Source: RYN-230 sp963760405
GTDB lineage: Bacteria; Actinomycetota; Actinomycetes; Streptosporangiales; Streptosporangiaceae
Length of the DNA: 64,000 nucleotides
Assembly: GCA_963760405.1 (NCBI GenBank)
Contig: CAVXCV010000014.1
Span: 1 to 64,000, forward strand
Direction: 5' to 3'
The notes beneath the pieces were generated by a model. It saw only the letters and a list, made by a program, of their open reading frames with translations, was not told the DNA's origin and did not search any database. This document shows positions 18,953 through 27,541 of this stretch, one piece after another (within the stretch, counting starts at the first letter, position 1; each line of letters begins with the position of its first letter). The translations under genes and the position numbers were made by a program.

Positions 18953-20419
18953 ATGATCCAGGGATATGACCCGCGCACCGGCAAGCCCGCTGGCGAACCG
19001 ATCGCCGAGACGCCCGGCAGCGTCCTGAAGCAGATCACCGCCGCAGCCGCCGCGGCCTGCGCGCCGTGGGCCGCCATGGGCCCGGCCGGCCGGGGCGCCG
19101 CCCTGGCCGCCGTGGCCGACGCTCTCGACGCGCGAGCGGGCGAGCTGGCTGCGCTCGCCGACCGGGAGACCGCCCTCGGCCTGCCGCGGCTCACCGGCGA
19201 GGTGGCCCGCAGCACCGGTCAGCTGCGCATGTTCCGCGATGTGCTGGCCGACGAGAGCTACCAGGATGTGATCACCAGCCCGCCCGGCGAGGGCGTGCCT
19301 GCGCTGAGCCGGATGGTCCACCCGATCGGCCCGGTCGCGGTCTTCGCCGCGTCGAACTTCCCGTTTGCCTTCTCGGTCGCGGGCGGCGACACCGCCTCCG
19401 CGCTCGCCGCGGGCTGCCCGGTGGTGGTGAAGGCGCACGAATGCCACCCGCAGACGTCGGTCGCGACCGGCCAGATCGTCGCTGACGCGCTGGCCAGCGC
19501 GGGTGCCCCGGCCGGCACGTTCGCGGTGGTGCACGGCGTGGCGGCCGGGGTGGACCTGCTCCAGGACCCCGCGCTGAGCGCCGCCGGGTTCACCGGCTCG
19601 ACCAGCGGCGGCACCGCGCTGGCCCGGATCTGTGCCCAGCGGCCGGTGCCGATCCCGTTCTACGGCGAGCTCGGCTCGGTCAACCCGGTGGTCATCCTGC
19701 CCGGCGCGGCAGCGGCCCGGGCCGCCGAGGTGGCCTCGGGTTACGCGGGCTCGCTCACCCTCGGTACGGGCCAGTTCTGCACCAACCCCGGCCTGCTGTT
19801 CGCCCCGGACGACCAGGCGCTGCTGGCCGCCATCGCGGACGCGGTCAATGGCTCCGTGGGTGGCCCGATGCTGTCCGAGCGGATCCATGCCTCATTCGAG
19901 GTGGCCACCACCGAGCTGGCCAGCCGTCCGGAACTCAGCCAGCTCGCGTCCGGGCAGCCGGGGGAGGGCCCGTGGGCGGCCACGCCGCAGGTGTTCCGGG
20001 TCAGCCTGGCCGATTTCGCGGCCGGCCTGCCCGGCCTCGCCGCGGAACGGTTCGGCCCGGCCGGGCTGGTGATCACCTACCCGTCCGCGGACGAGCTGCT
20101 CCCGGTGCTGGCCCGGCTCGGCGGCAACCTGGCCGGGGTGATCCACGGGGACTCCGGCTCCGCCGCCGACCTGGCCGCGGCCGCCCCGGTGGCCAGCGTG
20201 TTCGCGCGCACCGCGGGGCGGGTGGTGTGGAATGGCTGGCCGACCGGGGTCGCGGTCACCTGGGCGCAGCACCACGGCGGGCCGTGGCCGGCCACCACGA
20301 ATGCGCACGTCACCTCGGTCGGGGCCACGGCGATCCGCCGCTGGCTCGTCCCGGTGGTCTACCAGGACTTCCCGGCCGGCCTGCTGCCCGAGCCGCTGCG
20401 CGCGGCCGCCCGGGGCTAG
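18953..20419 (+). CDS. Aldehyde dehydrogenase, 2-ketoglutarate-semialdehyde type
   Basis: Protein of 488 residues with an atypical ALDH core: FAASNFPFAFSVAGGD in the cofactor site, FYGELGSVNPVV holding the catalytic Glu, and C276 in GQFCTNPG. This FYGELGSVNP variant marks the NADP-linked 2-ketoglutarate-semialdehyde dehydrogenases. It would finish the pathway by giving 2-ketoglutarate. It begins 3 nt after the previous stop and ends 1 nt before the next start, so it is in the operon's core. Confidence 0.85.
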   Translation: MIQGYDPRTGKPAGEPIAETPGSVLKQITAAAAAACAPWAAMGPAGRGAALAAVADALDARAGELAALADRETALGLPRLTGEVARSTGQLRMFRDVLADESYQDVITSPPGEGVPALSRMVHPIGPVAVFAASNFPFAFSVAGGDTASALAAGCPVVVKAHECHPQTSVATGQIVADALASAGAPAGTFAVVHGVAAGVDLLQDPALSAAGFTGSTSGGTALARICAQRPVPIPFYGELGSVNPVVILPGAAAARAAEVASGYAGSLTLGTGQFCTNPGLLFAPDDQALLAAIADAVNGSVGGPMLSERIHASFEVATTELASRPELSQLASGQPGEGPWAATPQVFRVSLADFAAGLPGLAAERFGPAGLVITYPSADELLPVLARLGGNLAGVIHGDSGSAADLAAAAPVASVFARTAGRVVWNGWPTGVAVTWAQHHGGPWPATTNAHVTSVGATAIRRWLVPVVYQDFPAGLLPEPLRAAARG

Positions 20420-20420
20420 C

Positions 20421-21545
20421 GTGCGGCTGGCCGCGAACCTCTACCCGTGGGATGTGGACGGCGACCCGGCCGCGGCGGCCCGGCTCGCCGGGCTCGGGCT
20501 GACCGAGGTCACCCTGGCCGCCGCCTACCACGCGGTGCGCGCCGTGACCCCGCACCACCCGGCGCACCGGGTGGTGACCCAGGACGCGGCCGTCTACTAC
20601 CGGCCGGACCCGGCCCGGTGGGCCGGGCTCCCGCTCCGCCCGGCCGAGGCGCGGCCAGCCGGGGCCGCGGGCTCGTTCGAGCGGGCCACCGCCGAGCTGC
20701 GGGCGGCCGGGATCGGCGTCACCGCCTGGGCCGTGCTCACCCATAACGCCCGGCTCGGCGAAGCCGCGCCGGAGTGCGCGGTGCGCAACGCGTTCGGCGA
20801 CAGCTACCCGTGGGCACTGTGCGCCGCATCGCCCGCGGTGCGGCAGTATGCCGCGGCCCTGGCGGCGGAGGCCGCCGCACTGCCCGGGGTCAGTGCCCTC
20901 GAGCTGGAGGCGTGCGGCTGGTACGGCCTGGAGCACGGCAGCGCGCACGACAAGACCACCGGGCTGACCGGCTCCGCAGCGGGCTGGCTGCTCTCCCTGT
21001 GCTTCTGTGGCACGTGCGCGGCGGCCTACGCGGCCGCTGGCGCCGACCCGGCCGAACTGTCCGCCGCGGTCCGTGCCGCCGCCGACGGGCGCGCTGTCCT
21101 GGCGGTGGAGGTGGCCGCGCTGCTGGACGCCGGCCGCGGGGCCGCAGCCGCCTTGCTGCTGCGCGAGGTCATCGCGGCGGTACGGGCGGCCGCGCCGGGC
21201 AAGCCCGTGCTGGTTCATGCCCACCCGGATCCGCGCGCCTGCGGAGCCAATCCCGGGTACGACATGGCGTTGCTGCTGGGATCCGGGGGAGCGGACGGCG
21301 TGGTGCTGGCCTGCTGGGACCCGCGGAGTGCGCCGTCCCTGGTGGCGCGCGCCGCGGCGGCCGCGCCGCCGGGCGCCCGGATCGTGGCCTCGCTGCTCGC
21401 CGTGGCCGGGCTGGGCGGCGACCCCGGCACCCTGGCCGCCCAGGCCGCGGCGGTACGCACCGCAGGCGCCACCGAGCTGCGGCTCTACCATGCGGGCCTG
21501 GCCGCCCCCGCCGATCTGGCCGCCATCCGCTCGCTCTGCACCTAG
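20421..21545 (+). CDS. Uncharacterised protein, probable TIM-barrel glycosidase-like fold
   Basis: Protein of 374 residues starting at GTG 20421, one base after the dehydrogenase stop. The family is not recognised with confidence. The pattern of short beta strands (RLAANLYPW, TEVTLAAAYH, VTAWAVL, SALELEACGW, KPVLVHAHP, DGVVLACW) suggests a TIM barrel. A CFCGTC cluster near residue 195 recalls structural-cysteine motifs of putative glycosyl-hydrolase-like proteins. Conserved-looking acidic and aromatic groups (LEACGWYGLEHGS) could be a sugar site. No signal peptide is present, so it is cytoplasmic. By context it may release or isomerise a uronic-acid sugar before oxidation. Confidence 0.6.
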   Translation: MRLAANLYPWDVDGDPAAAARLAGLGLTEVTLAAAYHAVRAVTPHHPAHRVVTQDAAVYYRPDPARWAGLPLRPAEARPAGAAGSFERATAELRAAGIGVTAWAVLTHNARLGEAAPECAVRNAFGDSYPWALCAASPAVRQYAAALAAEAAALPGVSALELEACGWYGLEHGSAHDKTTGLTGSAAGWLLSLCFCGTCAAAYAAAGADPAELSAAVRAAADGRAVLAVEVAALLDAGRGAAAALLLREVIAAVRAAAPGKPVLVHAHPDPRACGANPGYDMALLLGSGGADGVVLACWDPRSAPSLVARAAAAAPPGARIVASLLAVAGLGGDPGTLAAQAAAVRTAGATELRLYHAGLAAPADLAAIRSLCT

Positions 21546-21587
21546 TCCCGGCTGACTTCACCAGACTTCAGCCACGCCGGTGGCAGG

Positions 21588-23267
21588 CTACGACGGCGCC
21601 GGGCGGGCCTGCTCGCGGGCCAGCAGGGCGACGTGCAAGGAGGTGCGGGATTCGGCCGCGTCGAGGCTGACGCCGAGGATGCGCTCGATGTGCCGGAGCC
21701 GCTCGTACAGGGTGGGCCGGGCCAGGTGGGCCCGGACCGCCGCATCCGCCTTGTTGCCGCCTGCCGCCAGGTAGGCGGCGAGCACCCCGGTCAGATCGGT
21801 GCCGTGCGCGGCGTCGTAGCCCAGCACCGGGCCGAGCTCGCGTTCGGCGAACGTGGCGAGCCGGGCGTCCGCGCCGAGCAGGTACAGCAGCCCGCGCAGG
21901 CGCAGGTCGGCCAGGCGGTAGAACAGGCGGCCCGGCCCGGTTCCGGCCGCCTGCGCCGCGGCGTCGGCGACCTGCTGGGCCTCCAGCAGTGAGCGGCGGA
22001 CGTCCGTCATCGCCGCCGCCGGAGTACCGATCCCGATCACCGGCTGCTCCGCGGGAGTGCCGTACGGCCGCCGGGCCGGGCGGGCCAGCGCCCGCCGCGC
22101 TGCACCGCACACCCCGGCCAGCGCCTGGTCCGGGTCAGCCGCGGGGTCCAGCGACAGCAGCGCGGCCGCCCGCAGGTCATCCACTGAGCCGACCAGAGCG
22201 GGAATCCGCCCATCCCGGCAGGCGCCTGCCATGGCCTCGGCGATGTCCAGCACCTGCGCCTGGGCCAGCAGGCCCACCCCGCCGCTGTGGACCCGGAGCA
22301 CCGCGGCGATCAGCTGGCGCCCGGCCACCGGCAGGCCCAGCGCTCGGGCCTGGGCCGCGGCCTGGTCCGGGTCCGCCCCGGGCTGGGCCAGGATCGCGCT
22401 GATCAGGGTGCGGTGCGCCTGCCGTTCCAGGCTCTCCTGCTGCCGGGCGAGCAGGCGGCCCAGGGCGAGCGTGGTCGCCGTGCGCTCGACCAGCACGGTG
22501 TCGCCCGGCCCCGGCGGCCCGGCGCAGACCAGGATCACCCGGCCCCAGTCCGCACCTCGCGCGCCCACCGTGGTGACCAGCCAGCCGCAGCTCTCCTGGC
22601 CGCCCGTGCTCTCCTGGTAAACCGTGCGCGGCGAGGGCGCCACCGCGCGGGACCGGGCCTCGAAGTCAGCCAGCAGCTGGGCCGGGTCCGCCGCGGCCGG
22701 CTCGCAGGCGAGCACGTGATGGGACAGGTCCTCCAGGATCAGCGGCCGGCCCGCCAGCTCGCTGGCCTGCCGGAGGATCTCGGCTGGCCCCGCGCCCGCC
22801 ACGGCCAGGTCGGTGAACACCTCATGCAGCCGGGCTGAGCTGCGCAGCTGGTCCAGCTGATCGTCGATGATCTGGGCGTGTACCGCCTCGGTGATCTCGA
22901 TGAACGGGACCTCGCGCTGGAACACGATCAGCGGCAGGGCGCACGCCTGGGCCGCGGCCACGAAACTTGCGGGCAGGCCGCCGGTGTACTTGCGGCCCAG
23001 CTCGACCGCGAGCGCGCTCACCCCCACCCCGGCCAGCCCGGCCACGTACGCCTCGAGCAGCGGCCCCTCGTCCGGCAGCGCGATCCCGGTGGTCAGCACC
23101 AGCTCGCCGCCGCGCAGCAGCCGGGCGGCGTCCGGGAACTCGATGGCGTGCACCCAGCGGACCGGGCTGTCCAGCCGGTCCGCTGCCGCCATCACCTGCG
23201 GCTCGCCGCGGCACATCGCGGGCAGCTGCAGTACTTCCGCGACCGTCGGCAGCACCCGCGCCTCCAC
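21588..23267 (-). CDS. PucR-family transcriptional regulator
   Basis: Protein of 559 residues. The N-terminal PucR ligand domain (LPTVAEVLQLP, then WVHAIEFPDAARLLRGGELVLTTG) is followed by a GGDEF-like middle region and the C-terminal PucR helix-turn-helix (AYLAAGGNKADAAVRAHLARPTLYERLRHIERILG). Members activate purine, pyrimidine or amino-acid catabolic genes in response to pathway metabolites. The start is GTG at 23267. It is transcribed away from the aminotransferase-mmsA operon across an 87-bp gap, which should hold its binding site. Confidence 0.9.
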   Translation of the reverse strand: MEARVLPTVAEVLQLPAMCRGEPQVMAAADRLDSPVRWVHAIEFPDAARLLRGGELVLTTGIALPDEGPLLEAYVAGLAGVGVSALAVELGRKYTGGLPASFVAAAQACALPLIVFQREVPFIEITEAVHAQIIDDQLDQLRSSARLHEVFTDLAVAGAGPAEILRQASELAGRPLILEDLSHHVLACEPAAADPAQLLADFEARSRAVAPSPRTVYQESTGGQESCGWLVTTVGARGADWGRVILVCAGPPGPGDTVLVERTATTLALGRLLARQQESLERQAHRTLISAILAQPGADPDQAAAQARALGLPVAGRQLIAAVLRVHSGGVGLLAQAQVLDIAEAMAGACRDGRIPALVGSVDDLRAAALLSLDPAADPDQALAGVCGAARRALARPARRPYGTPAEQPVIGIGTPAAAMTDVRRSLLEAQQVADAAAQAAGTGPGRLFYRLADLRLRGLLYLLGADARLATFAERELGPVLGYDAAHGTDLTGVLAAYLAAGGNKADAAVRAHLARPTLYERLRHIERILGVSLDAAESRTSLHVALLAREQARPAPS

Positions 23268-23353
23268 TGTGGCTACATGATGTATGAGTCAGAACCGAAA
23301 TCCTTACACTATGTCGGTACTCCCGGTGCAGGCCAGCAGGCAGACTGGGATCC

Positions 23354-24652
23354 ATGTCTGAACTGCACGAGCGGCACCGCCGCGTCCTCCCCAGCTGGCT
23401 AGCCCTTTACTACGACGAGCCGCTGGAGCTGGTCAGCGGCAGCGGCAGCCGGGTCACCGATGCCGCCGGGCATACCTACCTCGACTTCTTCTGCGGAATC
23501 CTGACCAACATGCTCGGGTACGACGTGCCCGAGGTGCGGGCGGCCGTCCAGCGCCAGCTGGACACCGGCATCGTGCACACCTCGACGCTGTACCTGATCC
23601 GGAAGCAGGTTGAGCTGGCGGAGAAGCTGGCCCGGCTGTCCGGCATCGAGAACGCCAAGGTGTTCTTCACCAACTCCGGCACCGAGGCGAACGAGACCGC
23701 GCTGATGCTGGCGACCACGGCCCGCCGGTCCAACCAGGTGCTCGCCCTGCGCAACAGCTATCACGGCCGGTCCTTCGGCGCGGTCGCGATCACCGGCAAC
23801 GGCGCGTGGAAGAGCTCGCAGCTGGCCCCGTTCAACGTGCACTACCTGCACGGCACGGACCGGCAGCTGCCTGCCTTCGCCGGCCTGGACGACGCGGGAT
23901 ACGCGGCCGCGTGCGTGGCCGACCTGCGGCACGTGCTGAGCACCGCCACCGCGGGCGACGTGGCCTGCCTCATCGCCGAGCCGGTGCAGGGCGTGGGCGG
24001 GTTCACCATGCCGCCGGACGGGTTGCTGGGCGAGTACGCCACCGTGCTGCGCGAGCGCGGGGCGCTGATGATCGCCGACGAGGTACAGACCGGGTGGGGC
24101 CGCACCGGGGAGCATTTCTGGGGCATCGGCGCGCACGGCGTGGTACCCGACATCATCACGTTCGCCAAGGGCCTCGGCAACGGCCTCGCGATCGGCGGGG
24201 TGATCGCCCGCGGCGAGCTGATGGACGGGCTGCCCGGCAACGGCATCTCCACTTTCGGCGGCAACCCGCTGTCCACCGCGGCGGCCAGCGCCACCCTCGA
24301 CTACGTGCTCGCCCATGACCTGCAGCGCAACGCCGCCGAGCTGGGCAGCATGATCATCAGCGGGCTGCGCGAGGCAGCCGCCGCGCTGCCCGCCGTCGGC
24401 GACGTGCGCGGCAAGGGGCTGATGTTCGCGGTGGACCTGGTCGACCCGCGGACCGGCGCGCCCAGCCCGGCGCTGGCGGCCCAGGCGCTGGAGCAGGCCC
24501 GGCAGCGCGGGCTGCTGATCGGCAAGGGCGGCCTGTACGGCCACGCGCTGCGGATGGCCCCGCCGATGAACCTGTCCGAGGCCGACGCCAAGGAAGGCCT
24601 GGGCATCCTGGCCGACACCCTGCGTGCCGTGAACGAGGGGGCCACCGCATGA
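23354..24652 (+). CDS. Class III aminotransferase, beta-alanine/beta-aminoisobutyrate type likely
   Basis: Protein of 432 residues with FFTNSGTEANETALMLA, NSYHGRSFGAVAITGNGAW, the cofactor Asp in IADEVQTGWGRTGEHFW and the Schiff-base Lys in ITFAKGLGNGLAIGG. It is close in pattern to alanine-glyoxylate transaminase 2 and beta-amino-acid transaminases. Next to mmsA and under a PucR regulator, the likely job is deamination of beta-alanine or 3-aminoisobutyrate made by reductive pyrimidine breakdown. Its stop overlaps the mmsA start by 4 nt (ATGA). Confidence 0.8.
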   Translation: MSELHERHRRVLPSWLALYYDEPLELVSGSGSRVTDAAGHTYLDFFCGILTNMLGYDVPEVRAAVQRQLDTGIVHTSTLYLIRKQVELAEKLARLSGIENAKVFFTNSGTEANETALMLATTARRSNQVLALRNSYHGRSFGAVAITGNGAWKSSQLAPFNVHYLHGTDRQLPAFAGLDDAGYAAACVADLRHVLSTATAGDVACLIAEPVQGVGGFTMPPDGLLGEYATVLRERGALMIADEVQTGWGRTGEHFWGIGAHGVVPDIITFAKGLGNGLAIGGVIARGELMDGLPGNGISTFGGNPLSTAAASATLDYVLAHDLQRNAAELGSMIISGLREAAAALPAVGDVRGKGLMFAVDLVDPRTGAPSPALAAQALEQARQRGLLIGKGGLYGHALRMAPPMNLSEADAKEGLGILADTLRAVNEGATA

Positions 24653-26157
24653 GTGACACGGCCAAGCACGTCACGCACTGGATCGGCGGGCAGCTGTGGG
24701 CGGGTGCCGCGGAGCGCCGCGGCGACATCTACGACCCGGCGGCCGGCCAGGTCACCGGCACGGTGGACTTCGCCTCGGCGGCGGTGGTCGACGATGCGGT
24801 GGCCGCGGCGGCCAAGGCCTTCGCCGGCTGGCGGGCCGCCTCGCTGGCCAGGCGGGCCGGGGTCCTGTTCACCTTCCGGCAGCTGATCAAGGAGCACTCC
24901 GCCGAGCTGGCCGCGCTGATCAGCGCCGAGCACGGCAAGGTGGCCGCGGACGCGGCCGGCGAGGTGGCCCGCGGCCTGGAGGTCGTCGAATTCGCCTGCG
25001 GCATCCCGCACCTGCTCAAGGGCGGCTACTCGGAGAACGTGTCCACCGGGGTGGACGCGTACTCGATCCGGCAGCCGCTGGGGGTGGTGGCCGGCATCAC
25101 CCCGTTCAACTTCCCGGCCATGGTGCCGATGTGGATGTTCCCCATCGCCATCGCCTGCGGTAACGCGTTCGTGCTCAAGCCGTCAGAAAAGGACCCGTCG
25201 GCGTCCCTGCTGCTCGCCCGGCTCTGGGCCGAGGCGGGCCTGCCGGACGGCGTGTTCAGCGTGGTGCAGGGCGACAAGGAGGCGGTCGACGCGCTGCTCA
25301 CCCACCCGGACGTGCGCGCGGTGAGCTTCGTCGGCTCCACCCCGATCGCCCGCTACGTGTACGAGACCGGCACCCGTGCGGGCAAGCGGGTCCAGGCGCT
25401 GGGCGGGGCCAAGAACCACATGGTGGTGCTGCCCGACGCCGACCTCGACCTGGCCGCCGACGCCGCGGTGTCGGCCGGGTTCGGCTCCGCGGGTGAGCGG
25501 TGCATGGCGGTCTCGGTGCTGGTGGCGGTCGGGTCGGCCGGTGACGAACTGGTCGCCAAGATCGGTGAGCGGGTGGCCCGGCTGCGGGTCGGCCCGGGCA
25601 CCGACGAGCGGTCGGAGATGGGCCCGCTGGTCACCGGGCCACACCGGGACCGGGTCGCGTCCTACCTGGACGCCGGGGTCCGCGAGGGTGCCACCCTGGC
25701 CGTGGACGGCCGGCTGCACCCGGTGATCGGCGGCGGCGAGGACGGGTTCTGGCTCGGCCCCAGCGTGCTCGACCACGTCACTCCCGCGATGGCCTGCTAC
25801 ACCGATGAGATCTTCGGCCCGGTGCTGTCCGTGGTCCGCGCCGCCACCTACGACGACGCGCTCCGGCTGGTCAGCGAGAACCCCTACGGCAACGGCACCG
25901 CCATCTTCACCAACGACGGGGGAGCGGCGCGGCGCTTCGTGGCGGACGTGGAGGCGGGCATGGTCGGGGTGAACGTGCCGATCCCGGTGCCCATGGCCTA
26001 CTACTCCTTCGGCGGCTGGAAAGCCTCGCTGTTCGGGGACACGCACATGCACGGCACCGAGGGGGTGCACTTCTACACCCGGGGCAAGGCGGTCACCTCG
26101 CGCTGGCTGGATCCCAGCCACGGCGGCGTCAGCCTCGGCTTCCCCACGAACGCCTAG
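24649..26157 (+). CDS. mmsA: CoA-acylating methylmalonate-semialdehyde dehydrogenase
   Basis: Protein of 502 residues, normal for MmsA/IolA. It has TPFNFPAMVPMWMFPIAIACGNAF in the cofactor site, GGAKNHMVVLPDAD, and the nucleophile C285 in SAGERCMAVS. The GAKNH stretch (where ordinary ALDHs have the catalytic Glu in ELGGK) is diagnostic of the CoA-dependent class. It turns methylmalonate or malonate semialdehyde into propionyl-CoA or acetyl-CoA, the natural next step after the preceding aminotransferase. Confidence 0.92.
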   Translation: MSDTAKHVTHWIGGQLWAGAAERRGDIYDPAAGQVTGTVDFASAAVVDDAVAAAAKAFAGWRAASLARRAGVLFTFRQLIKEHSAELAALISAEHGKVAADAAGEVARGLEVVEFACGIPHLLKGGYSENVSTGVDAYSIRQPLGVVAGITPFNFPAMVPMWMFPIAIACGNAFVLKPSEKDPSASLLLARLWAEAGLPDGVFSVVQGDKEAVDALLTHPDVRAVSFVGSTPIARYVYETGTRAGKRVQALGGAKNHMVVLPDADLDLAADAAVSAGFGSAGERCMAVSVLVAVGSAGDELVAKIGERVARLRVGPGTDERSEMGPLVTGPHRDRVASYLDAGVREGATLAVDGRLHPVIGGGEDGFWLGPSVLDHVTPAMACYTDEIFGPVLSVVRAATYDDALRLVSENPYGNGTAIFTNDGGAARRFVADVEAGMVGVNVPIPVPMAYYSFGGWKASLFGDTHMHGTEGVHFYTRGKAVTSRWLDPSHGGVSLGFPTNA

Positions 26158-26205
26158 CCCGCCGCACCCGCCGCGCCGTGGCAGGGCGGCCGCAGCGCGT
26201 GTTCC

Positions 26206-26220
26206 TCTGCTGGCAGCAGA
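26206..26220. promoter_or_regulatory. Perfect 15-bp palindrome, likely PopR/ClgR-type operator
   Basis: TCTGCTG-G-CAGCAGA lies 82 bp before the first clpP start. It fits TCTGC(C/T)-N3-(G/A)GCAGA-like sites remembered for PopR in Streptomyces clpP3P4. A weak TTGGCT/CATCGT promoter lies just downstream. The regulator gene is convergent at the far end of the pair. Confidence 0.55.
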
Positions 26221-26301
26221 TTGTCTTGGCTGGTCCCGGCCGGGCGGACCATCGTGGATGGTGAGCCGGGATCCCGGAGGCCAGCTGAGACTGGAGAGAA
26301 C

Positions 26302-26919
26302 ATGCGCAGTGCCGTTGCTGAAGCCACCGCGGCTGGAACCCTCGATGAGCAGCTCATCAGCCGGCTGCTCTACCAGCGCATCATCGTCCTTGGCAGCGAG
26401 GTTGACGACCAGGTCGCCAACCGGCTGTGCACCCAGCTGCTGCTGCTGTCGGCCGAGGATTCGCGCAGCGATATCAGCCTCTACATCAACTCGCCCGGCG
26501 GTTCGGTCAGCGCGGGCCTGGCGATCTACGACACGATGCGGCTGATCCCCAACGACGTCAGCACACTGGCGATGGGCCTGGCGGGCAGCATGGCCCAGTT
26601 CCTGCTGTGCGCCGGGACCGCGGGCAAGCGCTTCAGCCTGCCGCACGCCCAGGTGCTGATGCACCAGGGGTCCGCCGGTTTCGGCGGCACCGCGGCTGAC
26701 ATCGAGATCTACGCCGAGCAGCTGCAGCGCACCGGGGCCACGATGATCAAGCTGATCGCGGAACACACCGGTCAGCCGGTGGACCGGGTCGAGCGGGACA
26801 GCCTCCGTGACCGCTGGTTCAGCGCCCAGGAGGCACGCGACTACGGCATCGTCGATCATGTCGTGGAACGGCTCGATGACGTGCGGCCCGCGGTGGTCGG
26901 CCGGAAGGCAGGGCTGTGA
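26302..26919 (+). CDS. clpP: ATP-dependent Clp protease proteolytic subunit (first of pair)
   Basis: Protein of 205 residues of family S14. The triad is complete: S96 in MGLAGSMAQF, H121 in LMHQG and D170 in ERDSLRDRW. YINSPGG forms the oxyanion strand. The loop GLAGSMAQ differs from the usual GQAASMGA. ClpP rings degrade proteins delivered by ClpX or ClpC. The ATG at 26302 has GGAGAG 5 nt upstream; the longer form from 26221 lacks a site. It is the upstream member of a pair resembling the accessory clpP3-clpP4 operon of Streptomyces; no clpX or tig is adjacent, unlike the housekeeping pair. Confidence 0.92.
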   Translation: MRSAVAEATAAGTLDEQLISRLLYQRIIVLGSEVDDQVANRLCTQLLLLSAEDSRSDISLYINSPGGSVSAGLAIYDTMRLIPNDVSTLAMGLAGSMAQFLLCAGTAGKRFSLPHAQVLMHQGSAGFGGTAADIEIYAEQLQRTGATMIKLIAEHTGQPVDRVERDSLRDRWFSAQEARDYGIVDHVVERLDDVRPAVVGRKAGL

Positions 26920-27527
26920 CCATGGGCCAGTACACGATCCCCACCGTGGTGGAGCGCACCGCAGCTGGCGAGCGGGCGTTCGACATCTACTCCAGGCTGC
27001 TGTCGGAGCGCATCATCTTCCTCGGCACCGAGATCGACGACGGGGTCGCGAATGTGGTGATGGCGCAGCTGCTGCACCTCGAAGCAGCCAGCCCGGACCT
27101 GGAGATCAGCCTCTACATCAACTCGCCCGGCGGCTCCTACAGCGCCCTCACCGCGATCTACGACACGATGCAGTACATCCGGCCGGACGTGGCCACCATC
27201 TGCATGGGGCAGGCGGCGTCCGCGGCGGCCGTGCTGCTCGCCGCGGGCACGCCGGGCCGGCGAGCCGTCCTGCGTCATGCCAAGGTGCTGCTGCACCAGC
27301 CGTCCAGCCAGGCCCAGGGCGCCCTCCCTGACCTGGCCGTCCAGGCCAAGGAGGTGGCCCGGACCCGGGCCGAGGTGGAAGAGATCCTCAGCCGGCACAC
27401 CGGCCACCCGGTCGCCAAGATCAGGAGCGACACCGACCGGAACAAGACCTTCAGCGCCCGCGAAGCCGTCGACTACGGCCTGGCCGACGAAGTGATCACC
27501 AGCCGCAAGCTGGATCAGCCGTCCTAG
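26916..27527 (+). CDS. clpP: Clp protease proteolytic subunit (second of pair), Asn in place of triad Asp
   Basis: Protein of 203 residues with S102 in MGQAASAAAV and H127 in LLHQPSSQ. At the place of the E. coli catalytic Asp (second D of DTERD) the sequence is DTDRN, so the third triad residue is N176 (codon AAC). Listeria ClpP1 also has a Ser-His-Asn triad and works best in mixed complexes with its partner. The N-terminus YTIPTVVERTAAGERAFDIYSRLL is typical of actinobacterial ClpP2. GTG 26916 overlaps the previous stop and has GGAAGG 7 nt upstream; ATG 26922 is an alternative. It probably forms a mixed barrel with the first subunit. Confidence 0.92.
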   Translation: MTMGQYTIPTVVERTAAGERAFDIYSRLLSERIIFLGTEIDDGVANVVMAQLLHLEAASPDLEISLYINSPGGSYSALTAIYDTMQYIRPDVATICMGQAASAAAVLLAAGTPGRRAVLRHAKVLLHQPSSQAQGALPDLAVQAKEVARTRAEVEEILSRHTGHPVAKIRSDTDRNKTFSAREAVDYGLADEVITSRKLDQPS

Positions 27528-27541
27528 CACCCGCCCCAGGG

